From contig PABB01000067.1 in the NCBI GenBank assembly GCA_002702655.1, positions 372,001-436,000 on the forward strand: a stretch of DNA of 64,000 nt, written 5' to 3'. Position 1 is the first letter of the stretch. Each line of letters begins with the position of its first letter. The notes under the pieces were generated by a model. The model saw nothing but the letters and a program-made list of their open reading frames with translations, searched no databases and was not told the origin of the DNA. This document shows, piece by piece, positions 8,872 to 17,103 of the stretch. The DNA comes from Planctomycetaceae bacterium (lineage in GTDB: Bacteria; Planctomycetota; Planctomycetia; Pirellulales; Lacipirellulaceae). The position numbers and the translations under genes are program-made.

Positions 8872-10620
8872 ATGCGATCGCGTAGGGATCACCATTCTTC
8901 ACCGCCGTGGTGGGTGTGGGCCACGTGCTTGGCCTTGCCGTTGGCGGCACTCGTGGTGCGCCGCGAGACGCCGCAATGGACGCCCAACGAGTTTGACAAT
9001 TGGAATGCAACGCACGCCGCGGACGCGTGGGATGCTCCGACCGCGGGGCCGCGCAGCGCCGCTGCCCGGCCCACGCTGCCCGTGACGCCCGCCGGCACGA
9101 TCAGCCTGGCCGCCCCGCCGGCGACGCCTGCGTATCAGTTCGCGCCTGGCACGTCCGCCGCTCCCGCGCCGCTGGCGCCGCGCGAGACGAGTTCCGCGAC
9201 CGACTCCGCCACGTCCCCGCGCATGGCGAGCGCGCTGGCGCCGAACGATCAACCCGGCCTGCCCGCCAGCTCGGTCATTTCGCTACCCGCCGCCGAGGAG
9301 TCGCCAGTGGCGACAACCGGCAGCTTGGCGGAGCAGTTTGCCGTGTCGACCACTCAGACAGACATCGCCGCCACGGTGACGACCGCTGCGCCCGTTTCGC
9401 GACCGACCCTGCTGCCGCCGATGTCGGCGCCGGTCGCCACGGCGCCCGTCGCGGCAACGATGGCTGCCGAGCCGCAATTGCCCACGCCGGCAGAACACTC
9501 GATTGTCGTCGACTTGCCCGAATTGGCCGCGCCAACGCCCGATCAGATCGCCGCCGCGACGCCCGCTGCCGACGAAGTGGCGGCAGAGGTGCAGGATGAG
9601 TTGGCGACGACCGAGACAACGCCCAGCGAACGCGCCCCGCGCGACACGGCTCGCACCGCCCGGCGCGATGCACCGACCTCTGCGATTTCGTTCGAGACGG
9701 CGGACTCCCGCCAGGTTGCCGCCATGGGGTCGCTCACCATCGAGAAGATCGAGCAACGCGCTCGACAGCAAATTGCGGCCGGGTTCGACCTGGCGCGCCG
9801 CGGCGCCTACTACGCGGCGCGGCTGAAGTTCGTGGGCGTGCTGCGGATGATTGCCGACGCGGGCGACGCGGTCGCTGGCAGCGTCGACCGCGCGGCGGCT
9901 CTGGCCGCGGGGCTGCGAGCCCTGGACGAAGCCGAGGACTTCTTGCGGCTGCCGGCCGACGTCGATTTGCGGCAGGAAACGTCCGTGCTGTTGCGGTCGC
10001 ACAAGACGCCATTGGGGCAAATTGAAGTCTCCGCCGGCATGGCGCCGGCCGATCTGGCCAAGCGCTATTACGATTACGCCCAGCAGCAACTGGCCGCCGC
10101 CGTGGGCGCCGAGCCGGCCGGCTCGATGGCGTTGCACGCGCTGGGCAAGTTGGCCAGCGAGCAGTACCAGGCCGCCGCGGTCGACTATCCGTTGGGGTTG
10201 CGGCGGGCCGTGGCGCTGCAGCACGCAGCGCTGTTGGCGCGCGGCGACAATTACCTCGCCGCTCACGAGCTGGGCGTGTTGTTGGCCGAGACGGGTCACT
10301 ACGGCGACTCGGTCGATTTGCTGCGGCAAGTCGCGTCCGAGCAGCCGCACCCCACCGTGCTGCGGAACCTAGCACAGGTTGAGCGTTCGCTGGGCCGCGG
10401 CCAGGCGGCTCAGTTGGCGGATCAGGAAGCGGCCCGTCTGGCGGCGACGACTCCCGACGCCCGCGTGGCGTGGGTGCCGCCACAGCAGTTCGCCGGTCCG
10501 CAGCAGCAGGGTCCGGCGGCAATGCCGCCCGCGCAAACGCCGTACGGCGGGCTCGGCATGCCCCGGCACGCCCTCCGGCCGCCGATGCCGTCGTCCGGCG
10601 CCAACCAATACATGCGGTAG
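8872..10620 (+). CDS. Membrane-anchored TPR-like protein, function unknown
   Basis: 582 residues. After a basic N-terminus there is one membrane segment (WVWATCLALPLAALVV, ~15-30). A long Ala/Pro/Thr-rich linker with no domain extends to about 290, then a helical region with TPR-like pattern (RQQIAAGFDLARRGAYYAARLKF and similar repeats to ~500), then a Gln/Pro-rich tail. It ends 54 nt before the polysaccharide export gene in the same direction, which suggests a role in surface polysaccharide or envelope assembly (inference). The ATG at 8872 follows GGGAAGG. The alternative start at 8491 would add an implausible 127-residue Arg-rich stretch. Confidence 0.8.
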   Translation: MRSRRDHHSSPPWWVWATCLALPLAALVVRRETPQWTPNEFDNWNATHAADAWDAPTAGPRSAAARPTLPVTPAGTISLAAPPATPAYQFAPGTSAAPAPLAPRETSSATDSATSPRMASALAPNDQPGLPASSVISLPAAEESPVATTGSLAEQFAVSTTQTDIAATVTTAAPVSRPTLLPPMSAPVATAPVAATMAAEPQLPTPAEHSIVVDLPELAAPTPDQIAAATPAADEVAAEVQDELATTETTPSERAPRDTARTARRDAPTSAISFETADSRQVAAMGSLTIEKIEQRARQQIAAGFDLARRGAYYAARLKFVGVLRMIADAGDAVAGSVDRAAALAAGLRALDEAEDFLRLPADVDLRQETSVLLRSHKTPLGQIEVSAGMAPADLAKRYYDYAQQQLAAAVGAEPAGSMALHALGKLASEQYQAAAVDYPLGLRRAVALQHAALLARGDNYLAAHELGVLLAETGHYGDSVDLLRQVASEQPHPTVLRNLAQVERSLGRGQAAQLADQEAARLAATTPDARVAWVPPQQFAGPQQQGPAAMPPAQTPYGGLGMPRHALRPPMPSSGANQYMR

Positions 10621-10674
10621 CGACTTCGTTTGAATCTGCCTGTCCTTGCCTGCCTCGCCGATCGCTGCTCTGCC

Positions 10675-11913
10675 ATGCCTCGAATCACCGCCACTCGCCT
10701 GCTGCTTGCCGCTGCGGCGCTGACGACCGTCGCCGTACTGGCGGCTCCGCAGCGACAGCAGCGCTCGGCGCCCAGCGCCCGTCGCACCGTCGACTGGCAG
10801 CGGGTGAAGCTGTGCGAGTGCCTCACCCCCGCGGCGCCGCACCGCATTTGGGCCGTCGACGGCACGGCCGGCTGCGGTCGCGGCGAAGTCGGCTGGGAAG
10901 CACGCGACTACGTCGATTGGCAGGCGTACGCGCAGGGCGAGTACCTGGGCCATTCGCGCGCCGCGCACGTGCCCGCGTACCGCATCCGCGTCGACGACCA
11001 GATTGCGTTCATCTTTCGCCTGACCCGCGAAATCACCGGCCAGCCGTACACGCTGCAGGTGGGCGACACGATCCGCGTCGAGTCGCTCACCGGCGACGCG
11101 GCCGGCGGCGGCAGCATCGACGGCGGGCAGGACAACATCCGCCGCGAGTTGGTCGTGCAGCCCGACGGCACCATCAGCCTGCCGCTGCTGGGGCAGGTGC
11201 GGGCCGCGCTGCTCACCATCGACGCGCTCCGCGAGCAGCTCGAAGAGCGGTACACGAAGTACTACAAGGTGCCGGCGATTACCGTCACGCCGGTGCAGGT
11301 CAACACGCGGCTGGAGGACCTCATTGCCGCGGTCGACGCCCGGCAAGGCAACGGCGGCCTGCAATTGCAGACGGTCGTGAACCCGGACGGTCGCGTCTAT
11401 TTGCCCGGGCTCGGGCCGGTGTGCGCTCAGGGGCTGTCGCTGACCGAGTTGAAGTTGGAAATCGACGCCCGCTATCGGGCCACCATCCCCGGCGTGGAGG
11501 TGACCCCGGTGCTGACGCAACGGGCCCCGCGGCATGTGTTCGTGCTCGGCGAAGTCCGCCAGCCGGGCCGCTACACGCTGGAAGGACCGACGACGCTGAT
11601 GGGCGCGATCGCGCTGGCCGGCGGGTGGCTGCCCGGCGGCAATCTGCGGCAGGTGGTCGTGTTCCGCCGCGGCGACGACTGGCGGCTGATGGCCACGATG
11701 CTGGACGTGCAAGGCGCCCTGTACGGCCGCCGCCCCGCCCCGGCCGACGAAATCTGGCTGAGCGACTCCGACATCGTCGTGATCCCCAAGGCGCCCATCC
11801 TGGTGGTCAACGAGTTCATCAACCAGTTCTTCACCAATGGCCTGTACGCCATGTTCCCGCAGTTCTCGTTCGGGAACTTCAACTTCAACAACTTCCGCTC
11901 GATCAGCAACTGA
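10675..11913 (+). CDS. Polysaccharide biosynthesis/export protein (Wza-like)
   Basis: 412 residues, with an N-terminal hydrophobic export signal (ATRLLLAAAALTTVAVLAA). A polysaccharide export domain follows (YTLQVGDTIRVESL, then VQPDGTISLPLLGQV) with a second copy-like stretch VNPDGRVYLPGLGPV and an SLBB-type module (VFVLGEVRQPGRYTLEGPT). Such proteins form the outer-membrane or periplasmic channel for exopolysaccharide secretion. The C-terminus is unusual: an Asn/Phe-rich run, FSFGNFNFNNF, follows the last predicted helix. A TTG start at 10630 is possible, but the ATG at 10675 gives a normal signal. Partner synthesis genes are not in the window. Confidence 0.9.
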   Translation: MPRITATRLLLAAAALTTVAVLAAPQRQQRSAPSARRTVDWQRVKLCECLTPAAPHRIWAVDGTAGCGRGEVGWEARDYVDWQAYAQGEYLGHSRAAHVPAYRIRVDDQIAFIFRLTREITGQPYTLQVGDTIRVESLTGDAAGGGSIDGGQDNIRRELVVQPDGTISLPLLGQVRAALLTIDALREQLEERYTKYYKVPAITVTPVQVNTRLEDLIAAVDARQGNGGLQLQTVVNPDGRVYLPGLGPVCAQGLSLTELKLEIDARYRATIPGVEVTPVLTQRAPRHVFVLGEVRQPGRYTLEGPTTLMGAIALAGGWLPGGNLRQVVVFRRGDDWRLMATMLDVQGALYGRRPAPADEIWLSDSDIVVIPKAPILVVNEFINQFFTNGLYAMFPQFSFGNFNFNNFRSISN

Positions 11914-11953
11914 CGCGGCGGCATGTGGTTTCCGCATCCCAATGGCCCTCCAG

Positions 11954-12022
11954 CCGGACCGCCACGCGGTCCGGGACGAGCGCAAGTCAAAGTCAACCGT
12001 CCCGGACGGCGTGGCCGTCCGG
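11954..12022. repeat. Two CCGGAC hairpins in tandem
   Basis: The first hairpin is CCGGACCGC (11954-11962) with its complement at 11966-11974. The second is CCGGACGGC (12002-12010) with its complement at 12014-12022. Each has a 3-nt loop, CAC in the first and GTG in the second. They follow the export gene and could terminate it, but no T-run follows. A related palindrome lies near 51675-51697. Confidence 0.6.
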
Positions 12023-12164
12023 CTAGGGTGGGCCGACTGCTCCCGGCGCTGCGACCTGCGGGGTTCCGCTCGGCAAGCGAAACACTAAGCTGGGCGTTGA
12101 TCGCGACCGCAGCGTATCAAATCGCACAGGTCGCCCCGTCAGTCCCGCCTCAGAAGCCCGCCCC

Positions 12165-13034
12165 ATGACTGCTACCCTGCTCGACGGCAAGTCGCTTGCC
12201 AAACAGATCCGCGAAGAGTTGGCCGTCGAGGTGGTCGACTTCATCAAACGCACCAGCGTCGTGCCCACCCTGGCCGCCGTGCTGGTGGGCGAGGACCCGG
12301 CCAGCCAGGTTTACGTTCGCAACAAGCGGCGCGATTGCGAGATCGTCGGCATTCACAGCCAATTGATCGAACTGCCCGCGACGACCACGCAGGACAAGTT
12401 GCTGGCGGAGGTGGCGCGGCTCGCGGCTGATCCCGAGGTGCATGGCATCCTGGTGCAATTGCCGCTCCCAAAGCAAATTGACGAGACGGCCATTCTGGAG
12501 GCAATCCCGCCGGGCAAGGACGTCGACGCGTTTCACCCCGAGAACGTTGGCCGCATGATGCAGGGCCGACCGCGATTCTTGCCCTGCACGCCCAGCGGCG
12601 TGCAGCAGTTGCTATTGCGCAACGACGTGCCGATCGCCGGGCAGCACGTGGTGGTTGTGGGACGCAGCGACATCGTCGGCAAGCCGCTGGCGGCGATGTT
12701 GGTGCAGCGCGGCCGCGGCGGCGACGCCACCGTGACCGTGTGCCACAGCCGCACGCCCGATCTGGCGGCGATCACGCGGCAGGCCGACATCCTGGTGGTC
12801 GCCATCGGGCGGGCCAACTTTGTGACTGCCGACATGATCAAACCGGGCGCCACGGTGGTCGACGTGGGGATCAATCGCACCGACGCGGGGCTGGCGGGCG
12901 ACGTCGACTTTGCCGCCGCCCGCGAAGTCGCCGGCCGGATCACCCCGGTGCCCGGCGGCGTCGGGCCGTTGACCCGCACCATGCTGCTGGTGAACACGCT
13001 GACAGCGGCCCGCCAGCTCGCCGGGGCCGACTGA
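12165..13034 (+). CDS. folD: Bifunctional methylenetetrahydrofolate dehydrogenase/cyclohydrolase
   Basis: Interconverts 5,10-methylene-, methenyl- and 10-formyl-tetrahydrofolate in one-carbon metabolism. The 289-residue product has the catalytic segment with the Tyr/Lys pair (ASQVYVRNKRRDCEIVGI), HGILVQLPLPKQID, the substrate stretch DVDAFHPENVGRM, the nucleotide site VVVGRSDIVGKPLAAML and the end motif ITPVPGGVGPLTRTMLL. Length and order are normal for FolD. ATG at 12165. It stands alone between the polysaccharide export gene and a PhnD-like gene. Confidence 0.97.
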   Translation: MTATLLDGKSLAKQIREELAVEVVDFIKRTSVVPTLAAVLVGEDPASQVYVRNKRRDCEIVGIHSQLIELPATTTQDKLLAEVARLAADPEVHGILVQLPLPKQIDETAILEAIPPGKDVDAFHPENVGRMMQGRPRFLPCTPSGVQQLLLRNDVPIAGQHVVVVGRSDIVGKPLAAMLVQRGRGGDATVTVCHSRTPDLAAITRQADILVVAIGRANFVTADMIKPGATVVDVGINRTDAGLAGDVDFAAAREVAGRITPVPGGVGPLTRTMLLVNTLTAARQLAGAD

Positions 13035-13041
13035 CGAATCG

Positions 13042-13113
13042 TGCCACTGCTGGCTTGTCCAGCGGTGCGAACCGGGCGCCAGACGTCCACTGCTGGATCA
13101 GCCAGCAGAGGCA
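13042..13113. repeat. Imperfect inverted repeat, TGCCACTGCTGGC type
   Basis: Arms of 13 bp (13042-13054 and 13101-13113) match with one mismatch and lie right after folD. The interior repeats CACTGCTGG-like words. It belongs in style to the other intergenic palindromes here. Confidence 0.6.
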
Positions 13114-13240
13114 CACACGGATTTTGCAGGTCTCCGAGCTGCCCGAGCCGGTTTGTTGCATGGGCCGCGCCGCGCGGTATCTTGGGCGGTTCCGTCGCCG
13201 CCTGCCGCCCGTCTTTACGACCTGCCTGCCGAGGCTTGTT

Positions 13241-14347
13241 ATGTCCGACCATCCTGGATCTTCCCCGACATTCTCGCTGATGCGCGTGCTCGTGCTGGCC
13301 GTGCCGTTGGTGATCGCCGGGTACGCCGGCGCCAACTGGTACAAGGGCGATGTCCAACGCAACGCCGAGGACGATCTGCAGCGGACCATGGCCAAACGGA
13401 TGCTGGGCTCCCAAGAGGCCCAGCTCAAATTGTCGGATCGTTACGCCGATACTGACGGCGACCTGCTGGCCGATCGACCGGAGGACGAGTCCGAGTGGCT
13501 CGACCCCGAAGAGATTGTGTTCTCGTACGTCGCCACGTCCGCGGGCGATGCGGCCGAGGAAGAAGCAACTTGGCAGGAAGTCACTGCGGCGCTCAGCGAG
13601 AAACTGGGCAAGCCGGTCAAATACCAGCGGTTCTCCGATCCGGGCGAGCAGCTCCGCGCATTCCGCAGCGGGGAGCTGCACATCGCCGCGTTCGGCACCG
13701 GCGAAGTGCCCACGGCCGTCAACAGCGCCGGTTTCATCCCACTGTGCGTCCCCGGCAAGCAGGACGGCAGCTACGGCTACACGATGCAGATCATCGTTCC
13801 CGCCGATAGCGACATCAAAGACCCCGCGGACATTGGCAAGCCGGCCGCGGAAGGCAAAAAGCGCCGCATGACCTTCACCCGCCCCAACAGCAACAGCGGT
13901 TACAAGGCGGCCATGGTGATGTTGCTGGACGAGCACGGCTTGGCGCCGGAACGCGACTACAACTGGGGCTTTTCGTTCGGGCACGAGAAGTCGATTCAGG
14001 GAATTGCCAACAAAGAGTTCGAAGCGGCCTCGGTCGCTAGCGACATCCTGCAGCGCATGATTGCCGCCGGGGACGTGCCGGACAATGCCATCGAGTCAAT
14101 CTACAAGTCGGAGCGGTTCCCCAAAGGCGCGTTGGGTTACGCTTACAACCTGGCCCCGGCGATTGCCGACGCGATTCGCCAGGTGCTCATCGACTACGAA
14201 TTCGTTGGCACTCCCTTGGAAGAGGAGTTCGGCGGCTCCGACGACACGAAGTTCGTAGCGGTCGACTACAAGCAGGATTGGGAGAATGTCCGCGGCATCG
14301 ACGCGGCGGTCGCCAAGGCCCGTGCCGAGTTGGCCGAAGCAAACTAA
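13241..14347 (+). CDS. PhnD-like phosphate/phosphonate-type substrate-binding protein
   Basis: 368 residues. An N-terminal membrane segment (LMRVLVLAVPLVIAGYAGA) anchors or exports the protein. A ~60-residue charged linker follows, then a periplasmic binding fold of the PhnD family: a segment comparing TSAGDAAEEEATWQEVTAALSEKLGKPV, an LRAFRSGELHIAAFGTGEVPTA stretch, and MTFTRPNSNSGYKAAMVML. PhnD-type proteins bind phosphonates, phosphite or phosphate for ABC importers, but no ABC genes are adjacent, so the ligand is unknown. The ATG at 13241 is chosen because it gives the membrane segment; the frame is open far upstream, inside folD. A DoxX gene follows 25 nt downstream. Confidence 0.88.
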   Translation: MSDHPGSSPTFSLMRVLVLAVPLVIAGYAGANWYKGDVQRNAEDDLQRTMAKRMLGSQEAQLKLSDRYADTDGDLLADRPEDESEWLDPEEIVFSYVATSAGDAAEEEATWQEVTAALSEKLGKPVKYQRFSDPGEQLRAFRSGELHIAAFGTGEVPTAVNSAGFIPLCVPGKQDGSYGYTMQIIVPADSDIKDPADIGKPAAEGKKRRMTFTRPNSNSGYKAAMVMLLDEHGLAPERDYNWGFSFGHEKSIQGIANKEFEAASVASDILQRMIAAGDVPDNAIESIYKSERFPKGALGYAYNLAPAIADAIRQVLIDYEFVGTPLEEEFGGSDDTKFVAVDYKQDWENVRGIDAAVAKARAELAEAN

Positions 14348-14372
14348 AAACGCCCCGAGATCAGGACTTGTC

Positions 14373-14804
14373 ATGCCACCCGCCGCCAAGATTGCCGTCA
14401 ACATTCTCGGGCGCGCCTGCCTGATCGCCATCTTTCTGTCCAGCGCGCTGGCCAACAAGATTCCCAACTTCAGCAGCGTCGCCAAAATGATGGGCGACAA
14501 AGGCATCCCGGCCCCACAGTTTCTACTGGCCGGGGCGATCCTGTTTCTGATCGTCGGCAGCTTGGCGATCCTGGTGGGCTACAAGGCCCGCATCGGCGCC
14601 GCGCTCTTGCTGGTGTTTCTGATTCTGGCGACGTACTGGTTCCATGATTTCTGGAACTACGCGGCTGACGAAGGCCGGCGCGAGCAGCAGATCTCGTTCA
14701 TGAAAAACCTGGGTCTGGCCGGCGCCATGCTGATGATCATCGCCGCCGGCAGCGGACCGGGGAGTCTGGACAAGCAGATCGAGAAAGAGCGCCAGTCAAA
14801 TTGA
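14373..14804 (+). CDS. DoxX family membrane protein
   Basis: 143 residues with four hydrophobic segments (about 8-24, 45-68, 70-90, 108-126), the size and layout of DoxX-family proteins. Their role ranges from quinol oxidase subunits to uncharacterised redox-linked membrane proteins. Conserved-looking features are the N-terminal R-x-x-L-I-A-I-F-L-x-S-A-L-x-N-K-I and the ATYWFHDFW stretch. It starts 25 nt after the PhnD-like gene and is probably co-transcribed with it. The ATG at 14373 is preferred over the open frame from 14286, which overlaps the upstream gene. Confidence 0.88.
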   Translation: MPPAAKIAVNILGRACLIAIFLSSALANKIPNFSSVAKMMGDKGIPAPQFLLAGAILFLIVGSLAILVGYKARIGAALLLVFLILATYWFHDFWNYAADEGRREQQISFMKNLGLAGAMLMIIAAGSGPGSLDKQIEKERQSN

Positions 14805-14846
14805 GCACCGAGAAAAGTCGTGCGCGATGACGGCTTACGCGAACCG

Positions 14847-15656
14847 TCATTGTCCGTGTGCTGCGCGTTGCCGCTCCGCTTCGTAAAACATCACTGCGGC
14901 GGTCGCCGACACGTTCAGGCTGTCGGCCAGCCCGCGCATGGGGAGCTTCACCGGCGTCACGTCGGCGGCGTGCCATAAATCCGTGAGTCCGGTCGCCTCG
15001 CTGCCGAGGATGATCGCAGCGCCGCGGCGGTAGTCGACGGCCGTGTACAACACGGTCGCATCGGGCCGCGCGGCCAGCAGGGGCACGTTAAGCGTGCGTA
15101 GCCAGGCGAGCGCGTCGGCCGCGCTCGCCGTGCAAACGTGGCGGCCGAACACCGTGCCCAAGCTCGCCCGGATGGTCTGGGGATTGAATAAGTCTGTCCG
15201 CGGATCGGCAACCACCACGGCGTCGACGCCCGCGCCGTCGGCGCTGCGCAACACGGCGCCCACGTTGCCGGGCTTTTCGACCCCCTCGATCACCGCCACC
15301 AACGGCGCGGGCGGCAACTGCAACCCCGCCAGCGACCGCGCCGGCGGCACGGCCACGGCGACCGCCCCGCTGCCGCGCTGGCCGAAGCAGAGTTTCTCGA
15401 ACACCTCCGGCGTGACGGTGGCGAACTCGCCGGTGGCGCTGCGCAGCGCTGTCACCGCCGCGGCCGCCTCGTCGCCGTCAACCAGCTCGTCGCAGACAAA
15501 CGCCTCGGCAATCTCCACCCCCGCGGCGATCGCTCGGGCAATTTCGCGGGGGCCGTCGATGAGAAACCGCTCGGCAGACGTGCGCTTGCGGCCCGTGCGC
15601 AACTTGGCCGCCGCCTTGACGCGCGGATTGTGGCGACTGGTGATGTGTTGGGGCAT
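14847..15656 (-). CDS. TrmH/SpoU family RNA 2'-O-methyltransferase
   Basis: About 269 residues. An N-terminal substrate-binding domain starts with the typical ITSRHNPRVKAAAKLR and ERFLIDGPREI. A SPOUT methyltransferase domain follows with the three knot motifs: EGVEKPGNVGAVLRSADG, AAIILGSEATGL and the C-terminal LPMRGLADSLNVSATAAVMFYEA. It methylates a ribose in rRNA or tRNA; the target cannot be told. Two starts are possible: the ATG at 15656 used here, or a GTG at 15677 that overlaps the stop of the upstream small gene by 4 nt (GTGA). Either way it is coupled to that gene. Confidence 0.93.
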   Translation of the reverse strand: MPQHITSRHNPRVKAAAKLRTGRKRTSAERFLIDGPREIARAIAAGVEIAEAFVCDELVDGDEAAAAVTALRSATGEFATVTPEVFEKLCFGQRGSGAVAVAVPPARSLAGLQLPPAPLVAVIEGVEKPGNVGAVLRSADGAGVDAVVVADPRTDLFNPQTIRASLGTVFGRHVCTASAADALAWLRTLNVPLLAARPDATVLYTAVDYRRGAAIILGSEATGLTDLWHAADVTPVKLPMRGLADSLNVSATAAVMFYEAERQRAAHGQ

Positions 15657-15673
15657 GGCGTCGTGGCGGCGAC

Positions 15674-15907
15674 TCACTCGGCGACTCGCCGGAGCACGTC
15701 CTCGCGCTCTTCGATGATGTGTGCGGCGATTTCCTTCTGCCGCTGAGTGCCCGTGTCCGCGTCGCCAACTCGGCGGAGCATGACGCCGCCCTCCTCGGGA
15801 ATAATCTGAATGAGGTCGCCGATGGCGGCGTTGAGTTGCTCGAGCGCCTCCGGCGGCAGGGGGATACTCGGCTGGCCGCCGGCGTCAGTAATCTTGGCAA
15901 TGTTCAT
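15674..15907 (-). CDS. AbrB/MazE-like small DNA-binding protein (antitoxin-like)
   Basis: 77 residues. The N-terminal 45 residues fit a SpoVT/AbrB swapped-hairpin domain (a segment ending PLPPEALEQLNAAIGDLIQI, then a short hydrophobic strand GGVMLRR). The rest is charged helix. Such proteins are often antitoxins, but no toxin gene lies beside it: its neighbours are the RlmI-like and TrmH-like RNA methyltransferases. The ATG at 15907 has AGGAGA ~10 nt upstream. It could also be a stand-alone regulator. It ends at the start region of the TrmH gene. Confidence 0.78.
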   Translation of the reverse strand: MNIAKITDAGGQPSIPLPPEALEQLNAAIGDLIQIIPEEGGVMLRRVGDADTGTQRQKEIAAHIIEEREDVLRRVAE

Positions 15908-15968
15908 CGAGCGGCTCTCCTGCGACGCATTGTACTCGGCCGAGGCCGCACTCGCTGCGCGGCATCGC

Positions 15969-16946
15969 TCATCTGGGCCAGCGCGCCGCCACTCCGCTGG
16001 GAAGTTTTCGCCCGGCTTGATCGGTGAGCTCCAGCTCCGACGTCGCCGCCGGTTGGCCGCAGTGGCCGAACACGCCTTCGGCCAGCATTGCGGACAGAGC
16101 AGATTGATCGATCCCCGGCGTGTGGCAGGTGGCCAGCAGGAATTGCGGGCGGCCGTCGAGCAGCTCGCCGCACAGTTCGACCAGCGGCAACAGGTCGCGG
16201 TTCGCCCGCCATTGCTCGCCCTTGGGGCCGTGGCCAAAGCTGGGGGGGTCGAGGATCACCGCGTCGTAGCGGTTGCCGCGTTTCGCCTCGCGGCGGCAGA
16301 ACTTCGCGGCGTCTTCGACGATCCAGCGAATCGGCGCATCGCCCAGCCCCGACGCGGCGGCGTTCTTCCGCGCGCGGGCGACGACGCTGCGGGCGGCGTC
16401 GACGTGCACCACCTGCGCCCCGGCCGCGGCCGCCGCCAGCGTGCTGCCGCCCGTGTAGCCGAACAGGTTGAGCACCTTGGGGCCACTGTGTGTGCCACGG
16501 TTCTGTGAGCCGTGTTGACGTGCATCATCGTCTGGCGCTTCGCCCGGCTCACCGAGCCGTGGCACGCTTGAGGAACCGACAAGTCGGCGCACCTGCGCAG
16601 CGATCCACTGCCAGTTGGCAAACTGCTCGGCGAACACGCCCACCTGGCCCGAGGGCAACGGTTCGAGCGTCAGCGCAAAGTCGCCGTCCTCGCCCAGCGG
16701 CACGGTCAGTGCAATCTCCTGCTGCGGCCACTTCGCTGCCGCGGGGCGCCACGTGCCGTCGTCGGCGCGATCGCCGTCGTACCGCGCGGCGGCCGCTTTC
16801 CAGACTGTCGCCGGCTGCGCCTTGGCGACGCCGACCGCTGCCGGGCATGGCCGATCGAGCAACCACTCGCCGAACCGCTCCAGCCGCCGACCGTCGCCAA
16901 AGTCGACCAGCGCGTAGTCAGGCCAGGCTGGGAGCGGTGCGGACAT
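15969..16946 (-). CDS. RlmI-like class I SAM-dependent RNA methyltransferase
   Basis: 325 residues. The N-terminal part (to ~135) resembles the PUA/EEHEE region of large-subunit rRNA cytosine methyltransferases. Motif I is VLNLFGYTGGSTLAAAAAGA and the catalytic motif is AVILDPPSFGHG. The predicted product is methylated cytosine in 23S rRNA (family inference). Between the N-terminal domain and motif I there is an in-frame stretch of about 30 polar residues encoded by a palindromic repeat (16492-16565) that also occurs between genes elsewhere in the window. Homologues usually go straight from the linker to motif I. The ATG at 16946 is chosen; the open frame upstream runs through a repeat region. 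Confidence 0.9.
   Translation of the reverse strand: MSAPLPAWPDYALVDFGDGRRLERFGEWLLDRPCPAAVGVAKAQPATVWKAAAARYDGDRADDGTWRPAAAKWPQQEIALTVPLGEDGDFALTLEPLPSGQVGVFAEQFANWQWIAAQVRRLVGSSSVPRLGEPGEAPDDDARQHGSQNRGTHSGPKVLNLFGYTGGSTLAAAAAGAQVVHVDAARSVVARARKNAAASGLGDAPIRWIVEDAAKFCRREAKRGNRYDAVILDPPSFGHGPKGEQWRANRDLLPLVELCGELLDGRPQFLLATCHTPGIDQSALSAMLAEGVFGHCGQPAATSELELTDQAGRKLPSGVAARWPR
16492..16565. repeat. Palindromic repeat inside a coding region (GTGCCACGG family)
   Basis: Arms 16492-16512 and 16545-16565 are inverted copies over 21 bp with two mismatches, core GTGCCACGG-TTCTGTGAGCC. The same sequence forms the intergenic inverted repeat at 23096-23170 and a single arm at 58287-58309. Here it is in frame within the RlmI-like gene and is translated as a polar linker. 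Confidence 0.8.
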
Positions 16947-17007
16947 GAACGGATCGGAAATGGGGAAGGTGCAGTGCGGAATGGGGAAGGCGGGAGAGTT
17001 GAGCGCC

Positions 17008-17075
17008 GGGAGGGCGAGGCCACTGCCGAGCCGGCGGAGTGACACGCATTGGCTCGGCGGGAGCCTCGCCCTCCC
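17008..17075. repeat. Inverted repeat, GGGAGGGCGAGG type
   Basis: Arms 17008-17032 and 17051-17075 pair over 25 bp with three mismatches. A single matching arm lies at 56372-56396. In both places a run of short tandem words is adjacent (GGAATGGGGAAGG-like at 16956-16992; a heptamer array at 56325-56373). It lies between the hydrolase gene and the RlmI-like gene. Confidence 0.7.
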
Positions 17076-17103
17076 GGGACGGTTCACCGGGTCGCAGCGC
17101 GAT

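Noticed and set aside
9283-10350. 355-codon minus-strand frame over the TPR-like gene
   Set aside because: His/Arg-rich antisense shadow with no domain.
12740-13240. Upstream extension of the PhnD-like frame
   Set aside because: It overlaps folD and has no signal; the ATG at 13241 gives a proper membrane segment.
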